From positions 31,819,899-31,883,898 of the forward strand of contig NC_044919.1 in NCBI RefSeq assembly GCF_003576645.1: a DNA stretch of 64,000 nt, in the 5' to 3' direction. The notes beneath the pieces were generated by a model. The model had not been told where the DNA came from, ran no database searches, and was given only the letters and a program-made list of their open reading frames with translations. Below are positions 1 through 11,676 of this stretch, one piece after another. The stretch's first letter is position 1; every line of letters begins with the position of its first letter. The position numbers were made by a program, and so were the translations under genes. The stretch is from Ipomoea triloba (taxonomy: Eukaryota; Streptophyta; Magnoliopsida; Solanales; Convolvulaceae).

Positions 1-283
1 TTATAGTCATATAGTGATATCGCTAACCCCAAAATCATAACAACTATCCTTTGGGGAATGGGGTGTTCTATAGCAAATACAAATCTATAAGCACATACAA
101 TTATAGTTACATACTGTCATTTTTGCCCTCCTTGTGCAACAGAAGCTTGTAGATCCCTATCAATGTTGGGGGTAAGGGGATTGAACTTGTATCTATCGTG
201 GGTCAGGAATGACTGCCAATGTGATGGATGGAGTACAAAGATATCATCCGACAGCCAACTCATGCAAGAGTTTTTTGCACTGT
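1..283. other. 3' flank of the LRR-Ubl gene
   Basis: Downstream sequence of the minus-strand LRR-Ubl gene, presumably its 3' UTR and beyond. I see no other gene or repeat in it. Confidence 0.5.
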
Positions 284-3253
284 TCAGTATTTGTCAGCAC
301 CTTCATCAAATTGGCCTGAGCTAGACACATGGAAATCCAGCTGCTTTTGATGCTTTAAACGCCTCCTCTCATCAAAACTATCCCATCCTTCAAACTGTCA
401 AGATATATAGGTTATGAGAGTTTGAGACAAAACGAAAATGTCACACTTCAATGTAGGGTATAATAATTTTTGCTAACCTGGCGTAGATAATCTACTGTTA
501 TTTCAGTAGCATGGAGATCCAGTGTTGAGAGTTTAGTGCAGAATTTGAATATAGTAGTAGGAAGAGATGTAAGACCGTTGTTTTTGAGATACAATGCCTA
601 CATAAAAACAGACATGTATGAGGATAAACCCTCCAGCAGTTCCATTTTTCTAAAGTGTACACATGTAGCTGAACATATTACTGTGCGGGAGGTCAGATTA
701 AGCATCTTCCTTGTAACAGAGGCCGAGTTACAAGATAAAAGAGGCAAAATAAACATTATGTCAAAGAAATTTAAGGCAGATTGACCTTCAAATCCTTCAG
801 CTTGCTAAGCATATCCGGCAGTTCAGTGAGAAGATTACAGGAAAGATCAATCTGCACCAAACCAAGTAGTCATATATATGTAACTCCGAGATTTAACAGA
901 CCAGTAAAATTTGAGATGGTGGATATTCCAAATATTATGCAATGTTCAAATGATAATGCACAGAAAGAAATCAAAGAATAAATGAACGAGAGAGATAGAG
1001 AGTTATACCTCAACAAGAGAAGCACATCCACCTATGCTATTTGGAATGGTGTTTAACCTGTTGTACGCTAGATATTCATAAGTTAGAATTTGATGGGCAC
1101 CCATCAATTTACAATTTCAGGAAGGGGATAAATGAAAGAAAACTGGGAGCAACATATGATATTAGCAGCAATTGAAGGGAAAATATATATATAAAATCAT
1201 CTGACCAAATAGAAGAATGAGTAACATTAAACCAATTCAAAATGAAAACTTACAAACAAACAATTTGTTTGCACTACAAAAGAAGTAAAAGGTACAGACA
1301 CTAGAGACACGAGAACATTTGACCCTTAGTTTTAAGAATATCCATTCCATGGGGAAAAGGGAGTCAGTCAGTGGGGAAGAGAAGAGGTGCACATGGAATA
1401 ATACCAATTTCCCATCGCATATTACCTGTTATTATTGGCTTTCAAAACCTCAAGTGCAGTCAAAAGGCCTATCTCAGTGGGGAGAGAGGTTAACTTGTTC
1501 TTTGCAATATGAAGCTGCTGCAGGCTTCTCAACGCGCCCAGGTTGGAAGGTATAATTGTTAATCTGCATGTCATTCCAGATACAGACAACATGATTTTTA
1601 CTTCATAGCTTGGTACACAGCTAAATAACAAGAAGATGTTTGCAAATATAAATAAATAAAATACTATTCTCTAAAGAGACGGATTAAATAAAATTCCAAA
1701 TGTGTGCAGAGTCTCTATCTTAGGGTGCTCTGGCTTATTTACTGCTATATCACCCAAAGTAATCATTGTAATTTGTAAGAGCCATTAAATAATATTATCA
1801 GAACTTTTAATTGCATATACATATGGAGCCAAATTTTAAGGAGTACCAACAAGATAAGTTAGGGAGGGAAGGTCCGGAAGGATGATTAATGTTAATAAAG
1901 GAGTTGTATATTCTTCCTTAAAGGCATTTAGTAGTAACTTTTGGTCATCTTTGACAATTAGAAATGGAAAAATTAATCTTTGTGGAATAGAAGCAACTTA
2001 CTGGTTCTCATTCAAAGAAAGAATTTCCAAATGTTTCAGAGATGCTATCCCTTCCCAGCTAAGAGATTTATCCTCAATGCCATTCGCATTAAGGAATAGT
2101 TTCTGTGAAATAATTTACAACTATAAATTAAACCAACATGTATATATTACCACCATTGCGGATAAGTTAATAAAATAAAGCTCTTTTTTTTTTTCAGAAA
2201 AACTTTACCAAGGGGGATTTACTTACCATAAGAGAACCCAAACAACTAATTTTAGCCGGAACATCTTTCACTGAGTTGTTATTCAAATCAAGAAGTCTAG
2301 CATATTGTCCCCAGTTCCATATTTCATCAGGAATGGCCTTCCAAGTTCCAATTAGAAAACAAAAACAAGTAAAGAATTCAAGAAAATAAGACACAATAGA
2401 TTCAGCTGGTGATATATTTCAAACATTAAAAGAAAAATTTATAAGAGATGGATAGTAGATAATGTGCATCCATCTTACCTTCAGACCTCTATCAGATAAT
2501 CCTAATACCCCAGTAGCCTTCCACCGTTTTTCATGGTCATTCCTGTCAACATAAACCTGAGATTTTTCCATTTTTGGTCCATGAGATTCACGTGGCCTTC
2601 TCACAGTTGACAATGGTGAAGCTTCTTTTGTAATTGGCCCATCCTTAGAAACATAAAACATAATAATTCCTTCACAAATAAAGGCTTAGTCGAATCAAAT
2701 CCTAATCTCTTATTCTATCACTAATTTTCACTTCAACTGCATGTGATTAGTTTCGGAAAATTTCTGCTGCCATGAATAAATTAACACACACACAAAACAA
2801 AATTGAATATCGCATGCGAACATATGCTATGAGAATTCTAAAAACAGAAAAGTGCAAAATGAAATTCCGAGAGAAAGATACCCCTTGGTGTAGACCTTGG
2901 GCGCCCATGAGCATGATCTTGGAGCCATTAACAATGCCCGAGGACCTCAGTGTCATTTCGTCACCAAGAAATTTCCCTATCCGCATCCACACAACAAATT
3001 ACGCACAAGAAACGTGAATTGAATTCATCGGATCGAACTATTTCAGCTAACAAGTGTTCTGCGAGTAGAGCGAACCTTTAGAGATGAGTTTTTGGCCGCG
3101 AGTGAGGACATTTGTGAGCGGCTGAAGTAGAGACTTAAGTTCGTTGACCGTCGCGTCGGCGGAGACTTCCACCGGAATATTCCTTCCGGCGAATTTCACA
3201 TTCACAGTAATCGCAGTCGGCTTCTGAGGATCGCTGCCTCCTCCTTCCTCCAT
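284..3253 (-). CDS. LRR and ubiquitin-like domain protein (At2g30105 type), 10 exons, 377 aa
   Basis: Exons read from GT-AG sites with continuous phase: 3076-3253, 2882-2976, 2479-2643, 2227-2337, 2002-2102, 1426-1563, 1009-1057, 786-851, 478-597, 284-394; together 1134 nt. Exons 1-2 encode an N-terminal ubiquitin-like fold (residues about 14-90, ending GSKIMLMGAQGLHQG). Exon 3 is a charged linker. Exons 4-9 encode leucine-rich repeats (LLDLNNNSV, LEILSLNENQ, LQQLHIAKNKL, LEVLKANNNR, IDLSCNLL, ALYLKNNGL). Exon 10 is a hydrophilic tail (FEGWDSFDERRR, ending DKY). Length and domain order match the plant family 'LRR repeats and ubiquitin-like domain-containing protein'. The Ubl probably contacts the ubiquitin/proteasome machinery and the LRRs bind partners, but the function is not established. 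The start ATG at 3253 lies in a GA-rich context and is the first in frame. Family assignment is very likely; each splice site was read by eye. Confidence 0.92.
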
Positions 3254-3479
3254 TTTCGCCTCTCTGCTTACTTCTCGGCGACAGTGATCTGCTACTTAGC
3301 TCGATTGTATATTTGTGTCCGTATACAGACGAAAGCGTGAATGACTAAATTATCCCCCTTTTGTTATTGGGCTCCACTGGCCCAATGGAATTCAATTGCA
3401 AATCCAATCTTGGGCTTAATTGGGATGTATAATGGGCCCACCATTTAAGTATTTTGTACTTAGTTGGTTTGTTGAGGAC

Positions 3480-3690
3480 ACAAAGGTTTGGCCCATTAAT
3501 TCGGCCCATTATGTATATAATTTTGGTTAACTGTTCGGTTAATTCGGTTAACCGATAGTTTCGAATCGAATTAATTGTTAACCAAAATTTTGCAAATTCT
3601 TTAATCATTACCAGAACAGAAATTTTTTGGTTAAAGAACAATTAATTGAAATTCCTCGATTCAGTAGGTTAACTGAAATTTGCACACCCC
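3480..3690. repeat. GGTTAACCGA-rich repeat remnant
   Basis: Contains GGTTAATTCGGTTAACCGA-type motifs and ends in TTTGCACACCCCTA, the same terminus as the complete element at 30114-30663. The matching left end is not clear, so it is probably a truncated member of that MITE family. Confidence 0.5.
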
Positions 3691-3838
3691 TAACCAAGAC
3701 ACCAAAAAAACCAAGGACCGATAATCAAATCAATCAAAATTTTCAATTATAATTTTTTTTAAAATGATTTTTCACTTATTAGCTACGGGTCAATCATGTC
3801 TATCTTGATGGTTGAGAGCTTATAGGAAAATTCAATTT

Positions 3839-3980
3839 TAGGGTGTGCAATTTTCAGTTATTAGTTATGAAATTTAAAAAATGTATGTTATTTATGATTT
3901 TTGAGTTGATTATGAATTTATGATCATCTTAATTTTTTTTTTCCAATAATTAACCAAAAACTAACCATTGCACATCCCTA
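3839..3980. mobile_element. Short MITE, TIR GGGTGTGCA, about 140 bp
   Basis: Left end TAGGGTGTGCAATTTT and right end CATTGCACATCCCTA are imperfect inverted repeats flanked by TA. AT-rich core without coding capacity. Related by its ends to the element at 30114-30663. Confidence 0.6.
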
Positions 3981-6900
3981 ATTATTGATTTTCGGAGTAT
4001 TGTCTCATTTCATCTATTGATTTTTTATCCTTGGTAAAACGATTTATTGCTAATTTTTATGTATTATACTCAATTAGTTTGTACCAAATAATTAAAAAAA
4101 AAACTTTTTATTCCAGAAAATTTTACAGTATTAACAATGATATACAATAATACATATTTATATTTTTCACAAATTTTATTCTATTTTAAAAATATGACAT
4201 GATATTGTACCCTCAAAATGATAAGTAAGAAGTAGTGAGGGTGAAGAAAACAAAGTGGAGTATCATGTGAAGCAGGTTCAAGGATTTGCACTTTAAGTTA
4301 TATATTTTGGTTGAAACACATGGGATTGGAACTTTTTCAGAATGCACTCACTTTGGTTGGATGAATTATTTTACTTGCTTTTACCAGTACTAGCTACAAC
4401 ATACAAAGCAATGTTGGGGCACAGTAATTATGTATACTATATGGTCCCCCCAAGGGAATAAAAGGGAAAGAACAAGGACATCTCAACTCTTGCTTCATAC
4501 CAATATTTTATTAACTATTTTCCACAAGTCTTGTACGTGTGGTCTAAACCATATTTCATTATCATGCATTGGATCCTTCTCATTTGGTCACCAAATCTAA
4601 CTTAGACACTAAATCTACAGCTGTTGGTGCTAGCTAATAACCTGAGAAAAAGTGGGCAAGAAGGAATAAAAATATGTTCAGGACTAAATCAAGGCCTCGG
4701 ATAACTAAAGAAACCCTTGAGCACTGGGATCTATGGGCCGGGTTGGAATTTAGTTGGTCATAGGAGTGAAATTTAGAAAGAGACTAGGGATCGAGTCTCA
4801 ACAGCAGTAGTAGGCGACTCATTGTGCGTAGTAAGCAAATATCTAGTCTTTGTGTCCAAACAAGTTATCGTGGCCCTTGGGGTTGGGAATTCAACCTTTT
4901 GGGAAGGGAGAGAAATGAGGAGTTACGTTGTATCCCAATAGGGAAGGGTAGTTTTGGAATGAGGAGATAGAGAAATGGAAAGTTGTATCTAGATATGAAG
5001 GATGTTTGGTTTGGTACGAGGAGTATACTCCACACCTCTGTCCTACCCCGTTGTCATCCTGAAGAGATCTTTAATTTTTTTACGAGAATATTTATCAATG
5101 TATAACAATTTATTTTTGAAAAGGTTTGAACATGTGATGTAAAGTCATATGATTTGATTTACGTTCTTATTATTGGTTGAGTTTAAATGTATTAGACAAC
5201 ATAAGAAATATAATGCTAGTTTTATTAATTGAATTAATTGTATAAATATGAATATATACAAAATAAGGTGGAAAAGTGATATTATTGCAAATAATGGAAA
5301 AGAGTAAACTTTTGTTTTCTTTTATTATCCAATCCGTCTTTATCATGTGTGGATAATAAACGAGGCTTTTGTTGATGGAATCTGATGTCTTCTACCAAAA
5401 GAGGACGACGCATGTGAGATGTAGCATGGGGTTGTCATGTCTTAGTGATTGTGCCTTTGCAATGACTATGCCCAAATCATAATTATGGTCCCATAAATGT
5501 ACATCTTCAATTTTATTATATATCAAGTAGTTTAGTTTTTTTTTTGAAACAATATCAAGTAGTTTAGTTGGTATACCATTTTCGTGTTTAATTAACCCGA
5601 AATGTTATAAAATTAAGATATTATTATTACTTTGAGCCGATCAGTTATGAACAATTTAGGCTAGTTTACATTTTTTATCGTCCTTTATGACTTAGGATTA
5701 CAAGGCAAATCGAGCTACATAGCGACTAAGGATTTTTCTATAAATCAAAGGAAAAATTGTTACATAAATGAGTGAGTATAAGATTGTGTTGGGTAAGGTA
5801 ATGTGTATCATTGCTCCCTAAGTACAATTATCAATGGTTGATATGGCAAAAGAATGGCTCAAATGGAGGAAATTGAATCTTTGTACTAGTTGTATTAAGA
5901 CTAGGCATGAATATAATACTAAAAGTCTAGTTGTACATTACTATTGGATCGGATAACACCTCTGATATGATATTTCGTTTCATGTGCTACAACAATGATT
6001 CTATACACGACATATTAACTAATATTCATTATTCAATGATGCTTAAATACCTCCTCATATCAAGTATTATGAACCCTATTTTCAACATTTTTCATGATAT
6101 TTATTATTACCCTGTATTCAGCCATTTGACATCTAATCCCACCTTTAAAACAGGACCTCTCACCCCTTAAACCTCCCCTTCACCTCATTAAACAGCAACA
6201 TCTGACCAACCATTCTCTATCAGTATACTATATTTGTTATCCTTGTCCTATTAATCCAAATACAAATAACGGTATGTTTAGTCAATTCAATAGTAATTTA
6301 TAAAAATAAATAATATTAAGAAAAATAGGGTGAATAATAAGGAACAATAATTGTAAGAATGGGGGAGCATTTTTCTAATACCGATATCGTATTTTCATAT
6401 TTAAGAGGTAATTTAAATTTTGTGTCAGACTTATTGAATTTTTTTATCGCTAATGTTACTCTGTTTTATTTGAGAAAATTAGACTACTCAAAATAAATTT
6501 ACATTTAATATACATTAGCATGTGATAATATTATAATATTTCAACTACACACATGTTGCACTAATTATTCGAGCATATAACCTTGCTCAATAGGTCCAAC
6601 CATTTTTTTAGAGTATTCCTTAACACGTTTAATACTGGAGGTTCATTGTTAGCTCATGACGAGCCCTACTCGAGAAGCACGTCCTTGAACAAGAAGAATG
6701 ATATATTAACAAATGTATCATCTGGTTGTTTCATTATGCATGTATCCTTTTGGTCGATCACCATTAATCGTGATTGTAAAAATTAAAAAAATATTAAAAT
6801 TTTGTTAGATGGTCGAAAGAGTGATTGAAAATTTCATATTTTTTAGTCATTAGTACTAAAATAAAATATATGAAATATAATATAAGTAGTAGGTAAATGA

Positions 6901-7196
6901 CCATCCTCCCCTAATTAATAATAAATGAAAAATGGAATAAATAAAACTCAGATTTTATATTTCTCTCTCTGATCTCTTCCTTCAATGAGTAATAATGTAA
7001 TATGAATGGGGGAGTACAAAAGCCAACTTAACAGTTACCAACCCACTCCTGCGCCTGCCTGTCACCATTTTCCCCTCTCCTGTTCTTCATCTTCATCTTC
7101 TTCTTCTTCATTTCCGGCACAATATATAGATTTCCCCGACCTTAAATCTCTCGATCGAATTTCATTCGAAAAGTCGAACCTTGTTTCTTCGAATCC

Positions 7197-7910
7197 ATGT
7201 GGCTAACTCGAACCAACTCAAAGATTCGGGTTCGTAGCAACAACACTTTCTCCTGCTCCTCCTTCAAAGACATCCAAACCCTAATCGCCGACGACTCCGG
7301 CTGCCGGAACCCGACCCAATTCGCAAAGCACTACATCTTTCACCGCGTCCGCCTCGCCAACGCGTTTCTACGCGCTCTATCGCCGCCGCAGCCGGCGGAG
7401 AACAAATCGAATAATGCGACTTGTCAATCGCACGCGCCGATCTCGCTCCCGGGGGCCGAGAAACGGATAGTGGTGTACTTCACGAGCCTCCGCGTGGTCC
7501 GCCGCACGTTCGAGGATTGCCGAGACGTTCTGTCGGTCCTCCGGAGCTTCCGCGTCTCGATCGACGAGCGGGATTTGTCGGCCGACGCCGGATTCCGGGA
7601 GGAGCTGCAGGGGATCCTGGGGGTTCGTGAAAGGACGAAACTAACCCTGCCGCAGGTCTTCATCGGCGGGAGGCACATTGGCGGCGCGGAGGAGATCCGG
7701 CGCCTCCACGAGTCCGGCGAGCTGAAGAAGTGCGTGGAAGGGCTGCCGCCGGCCAACCCCGACACGTGCGAGCTCTGCGACGGCCACCGGTATATCCTCT
7801 GCGACGAGTGTGACGTCAGCCACGGCGAAAAGTGCGGCTTCAGGACTTGTACGGCCTGCAGTCAAAGCGGTCTCATCAACTGCCCTTCTTGCTCCCGTGC
7901 GCCCCTCTGA
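7197..7910 (+). CDS. Glutaredoxin-like protein with C-terminal cysteine-rich zinc-binding tail, 237 aa
   Basis: Single-exon gene, clearly GC-richer than its surroundings. Residues 88-185 form a glutaredoxin/thioredoxin-like fold (VVYFTSLRVVRRTFEDC ... TLPQVFIGGRHIGGAEEI), with the glutathione-site TLPQ and GG motifs present. The usual CxxC/CxxS active-site motif is replaced by SLRVVRRTF, as is typical of the plant At5g39865/At3g28850 group, so classic disulfide reductase activity is doubtful. Residues 191-232 carry a run of CxxC pairs (C191/C194, C202/C205, C218/C221, C229/C232, plus C213), probably a zinc or Fe-S site resembling a DnaJ-type finger. The N-terminal 85 residues are low in conserved features. 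The ATG at 7197 is the first in frame. Probably cytosolic or nuclear; biochemical role unproven. Confidence 0.93.
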   Translation: MWLTRTNSKIRVRSNNTFSCSSFKDIQTLIADDSGCRNPTQFAKHYIFHRVRLANAFLRALSPPQPAENKSNNATCQSHAPISLPGAEKRIVVYFTSLRVVRRTFEDCRDVLSVLRSFRVSIDERDLSADAGFREELQGILGVRERTKLTLPQVFIGGRHIGGAEEIRRLHESGELKKCVEGLPPANPDTCELCDGHRYILCDECDVSHGEKCGFRTCTACSQSGLINCPSCSRAPL

Positions 7911-8609
7911 ACCGTGCGATTAGATTTTGGCTCTAGCTAGGATGACGTCATCAATCATGAGGGACGAGGTTAAAAAGAAGAAGAAACAAAATATTTGCAC
8001 TCCCCGCCCCCTCATTTTATGTCATTTTGTAGTCCGGTCCTTTTATTTTCTTTTGGGTTTCTCGATTTGAAAGTGTAACTTAGTTTGTTCTGTAAATGGG
8101 TGAATGGAGTTTTTAGAAGTGTAGGACCATAACAGTCTGTATTCTTGATTTGGGTGGTCGTGAATCAAGTGAAAACATGAGACACGTGATGATGTTGCAT
8201 TTGTCAAAAAACAAAAAACCATAATAAATTCATTCCCACTATGTTTTGCCATCGAATACATATGTCACTTCTGTCTTGTGGTTTTGGAATCAAGCACATG
8301 ATTGTCATCACATATTTAGTCCATAAGTTTATCATATTTAATGTCACTTTACTAGGATTGGCATATTTGGTTCATGTTTCAATTTGATCTAATAATTGAT
8401 AATGTTTAGATATTAAACGATAAACATTATATCATGGATTAGGTCTGCATTCTAATTTAAAATGTTGTTGTTTTACGGTAACATGATTAACATCCATTTG
8501 CACTCTTCAATGCACATTACAGTCCAATGTATATATAGTATAATGATTATTTACATTAAATTTTGTTTTTATAAATATATAGATTTAACATTATGAACTT
8601 ATTATACAA

Positions 8610-8612
<3 letters not shown>
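7911..8612. other. 3' flank of the glutaredoxin gene and AT-rich intergenic DNA
   Basis: Includes the glutaredoxin 3' UTR. Nothing else recognisable. Confidence 0.5.

Positions 8613-8657
<45 letters not shown>
8613..8657. repeat. (TA)n microsatellite
   Basis: Uninterrupted TA dinucleotide tract of about 45 bp. It marks the left edge of the duplicated 1.53 kb segment. Confidence 0.95.
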
Positions 8658-8658
<1 letters not shown>

Positions 8659-9094
8659 CGTTTATATATATAGTATAATGTACTTGTATCTTAGCGTTTA
8701 TTCACATTAAGGTTTAGATTTATAATAATATAGAACAAATATATGATGAATGTTATTATACTGGATGCGTTTGCAGTGTAAAATTTATGTACAATAAGAT
8801 TTGTTTTTATGAATATATAAAAAGAATATTATGAATATGCTACAGAGTGAATGAAAACATATAAGATATACTTGTAATTTAGAGTTTATGTGAATTAAAG
8901 TTTAAGTTTATGAACATATAAAATAAATATTATAAATATAGTAAATAATAATGTTATTAAACATGATCCGTTGATTGACATTGTTAACAATGTCTCTTTG
9001 GTACAAGATTCATCATTGATGGTTTTAACGGATCGGGTCCACCATAAACCAGATACAGAAGGCCGGGTCTAACAGATTAGGACCCAGGCGGTTA

Positions 9095-9172
9095 CAAAAG
9101 TAATTATAAGAATCGAACCCGCGACAGGGAGTTGAGAATAAGGAGCGATACCACTAGACCGTAGTATTTGCC
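9095..9172 (-). repeat. tRNA-derived SINE-like head (second copy at 10626-10703)
   Basis: On the minus strand, a box-A-like GGTCTAGTGGTATCGC is followed about 30 bases later by a box-B-like GGGTTCGATTC, the internal pol III promoter of tRNA-derived SINEs. There is no cloverleaf, so it is not a tRNA gene. Confidence 0.5.
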
Positions 9173-9184
9173 AATTTTCTGATG

Positions 9185-9500
9185 TCTCTGATGAATACCC
9201 GAGCCCCCCTGTTTATACTGGCTCCCCCCCTCTCAGATTCGCCCACGCGTACGCTTCAAATCTCATTCCAGCTCCTTGCGCCACGTGGTCCATGCAAGCG
9301 TGCCACCTAGCCCACGCACGCACGCCACCCGACCCCCTATAACACTGCCGGCACGGGGTGGCGCCAAACCACGGCCTGGCCGGCGCGAGGTGGCGCCAGG
9401 TCGCGGCTCGGCCGCGCACTGGGCGCGCCGCCGGCGACACCCCCACTGACCCGGGCCCACCCCTCCGTGGACACCCCAATCCAGCCCACCATCACAAGCC
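9185..9500. other. GC-rich island (duplicated at 10716-11031)
   Basis: About 300 bases of very GC-rich sequence with GGCCGGCGCG and GGTGGCGCC motifs, surrounded by AT-rich DNA. Open frames are present on both strands, as expected from the composition alone; none resembles a known protein. Probably part of a repeat. Confidence 0.5.
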
Positions 9501-9797
9501 CAATAAATCAGCCCACACCCAATATCCCCATCAATCATGTAATGTGAACCCTAATTTATGATGTAATTTGCGTTTAATCAATAAAAATTCATTTTTTTTT
9601 CCCTCAAATTGTTTGATGGGCTTATTTTTGGGCAGCCCACACGTACAGCACTCTTGACCTTTGTGTTCCGCTAAGGTATTCAGGCCCATATAATATTGGG
9701 CACTTTTCCGTTTAATGGGTTTATACTTTGAATGGAAATAGACTTGTTACAGCCCAAACATGATTTCAGGCCTACTAAAATCTTTTGCAATCATTAT

Positions 9798-9998
9798 TGT
9801 GTGGACCATACTATTAAATAATGCATATTCAGTATAAAAATAATGTACATTATATTCAGGGGATGTACATTATTTGTATACTTAATGTACATATTTTTAT
9901 AGTATAAAAAATATGTACATTCAGTACAAAAATAATGTACATTTAGTACATTAAAAATGTACATTTGATTATGGTCCACATAGCTGTGTGGACCATAA
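9798..9998. mobile_element. Small foldback MITE with TGTGGACCATA termini (copy at 11329-11529)
   Basis: Begins TTGTGTGGACCATA and ends TGTGTGGACCATAATTTGCC. A hairpin TATGGTCCACA-TAGC-TGTGTGGACCATA sits at its right end. The core repeats the motif AATGTACATT. The same CCATA-ATTTGCCA end recurs at 56588-56610 and 62900-62920. Confidence 0.55.
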
Positions 9999-10145
9999 TT
10001 TGCCAATCTCTTGAATGGAGAAATGTCTTTCAGTTTTGTCTATTTAGGATGTCTTTGTAGATCTCATTAGGACTACGAAAATTTATACTTAAATTGCATG
10101 CTTGCTTAAGTGCTCTGTTCTTCTTCTTTTTTTTTTTTTTTTTTN

Positions 10146-10189
<44 letters not shown>

Positions 10190-11675
10190 CGTTTATATAT
10201 ATAGTATAATGTACTTGTATCTTAGCGTTTATTCACATTAAGGTTTAGATTTATAATAATATAGAACAAATATATGATGAATGTTATTATACTGGATGCG
10301 TTTGCAGTGTAAAATTTATGTACAATAAGATTTGTTTTTATGAATATATAAAAAGAATATTATGAATATGCTACAGAGTGAATGAAAACATATAAGATAT
10401 ACTTGTAATTTAGAGTTTATGTGAATTAAAGTTTAAGTTTATGAACATATAAAATAAATATTATAAATATAGTAAATAATAATGTTATTAAACATGATCC
10501 GTTGATTGACATTGTTAACAATGTCTCTTTGGTACAAGATTCATCATTGATGGTTTTAACGGATCGGGTCCACCATAAACCAGATACAGAAGGCCGGGTC
10601 TAACAGATTAGGACCCAGGCGGTTACAAAAGTAATTATAAGAATCGAACCCGCGACAGGGAGTTGAGAATAAGGAGCGATACCACTAGACCGTAGTATTT
10701 GCCAATTTTCTGATGTCTCTGATGAATACCCGAGCCCCCCTGTTTATACTGGCTCCCCCCCTCTCAGATTCGCCCACGCGTACGCTTCAAATCTCATTCC
10801 AGCTCCTTGCGCCACGTGGTCCATGCAAGCGTGCCACCTAGCCCACGCACGCACGCCACCCGACCCCCTATAACACTGCCGGCACGGGGTGGCGCCAAAC
10901 CACGGCCTGGCCGGCGCGAGGTGGCGCCAGGTCGCGGCTCGGCCGCGCACTGGGCGCGCCGCCGGCGACACCCCCACTGACCCGGGCCCACCCCTCCGTG
11001 GACACCCCAATCCAGCCCACCATCACAAGCCCAATAAATCAGCCCACACCCAATATCCCCATCAATCATGTAATGTGAACCCTAATTTATGATGTAATTT
11101 GCGTTTAATCAATAAAAATTCATTTTTTTTTCCCTCAAATTGTTTGATGGGCTTATTTTTGGGCAGCCCACACGTACAGCACTCTTGACCTTTGTGTTCC
11201 GCTAAGGTATTCAGGCCCATATAATATTGGGCACTTTTCCGTTTAATGGGTTTATACTTTGAATGGAAATAGACTTGTTACAGCCCAAACATGATTTCAG
11301 GCCTACTAAAATCTTTTGCAATCATTATTGTGTGGACCATACTATTAAATAATGCATATTCAGTATAAAAATAATGTACATTATATTCAGGGGATGTACA
11401 TTATTTGTATACTTAATGTACATATTTTTATAGTATAAAAAATATGTACATTCAGTACAAAAATAATGTACATTTAGTACATTAAAAATGTACATTTGAT
11501 TATGGTCCACATAGCTGTGTGGACCATAATTTGCCAATCTCTTGAATGGAGAAATGTCTTTCAGTTTTGTCTATTTAGGATGTCTTTGTAGATCTCATTA
11601 GGACTACGAAAATTTATACTTAAATTGCATGCTTGCTTAAGTGCTCTGTTCTTCTTCTTTTTTTTTTTTTTTTTT
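10146..11675. repeat. 1.53 kb segment, copy 2 of a head-to-tail duplication
   Basis: Bounded on both sides by single N characters (10145 and 11676) and equal to 8615-10144. A contig made only of a copy of its neighbour's end is the signature of an unmerged overlap. Confidence 0.9.
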
Positions 11676-11676
11676 N

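Larger units (their letters stand above)
3254..7196. other. Divergent intergenic region, 3.9 kb
   Basis: It lies between the divergent LRR-Ubl and glutaredoxin-like genes and should hold both promoters. AT-rich, with MITE-like pieces at about 3480-3690 and 3839-3980 (listed separately). From 4000 to 7000 I find no coding signal. A (CTT)-rich stretch at 7080-7110 and a TATATA at 7121-7128 lie 70-115 bp upstream of the glutaredoxin ATG and may belong to its leader or core promoter. Confidence 0.5.
8615..10144. repeat. 1.53 kb segment, copy 1 of a head-to-tail duplication
   Basis: Repeats with a constant offset of 1531 bases at 10146-11675 and looks identical wherever I compared it, including non-conserved AT stretches. 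It contains a (TA)n tract, a reversed tRNA-like SINE head, a GC-rich island and a small MITE, and ends in a T-run followed by a single N. The absence of divergence and the N at the junction suggest contig overlap rather than a real duplication. Confidence 0.9.

Noticed and set aside
7424..7765. Antisense frames within the glutaredoxin-like gene
   Set aside because: Shadows of a GC-rich coding exon; the sense frame has the conserved domain.
9095..9172. Possible tRNA gene on the minus strand
   Set aside because: Box A and B words are present but the arms do not pair into a cloverleaf; fits a SINE head.
9213..9538. GC-rich overlapping open frames of 67-91 residues on both strands
   Set aside because: Expected by chance in GC-rich DNA; present on both strands, no domain, inside a repeat.
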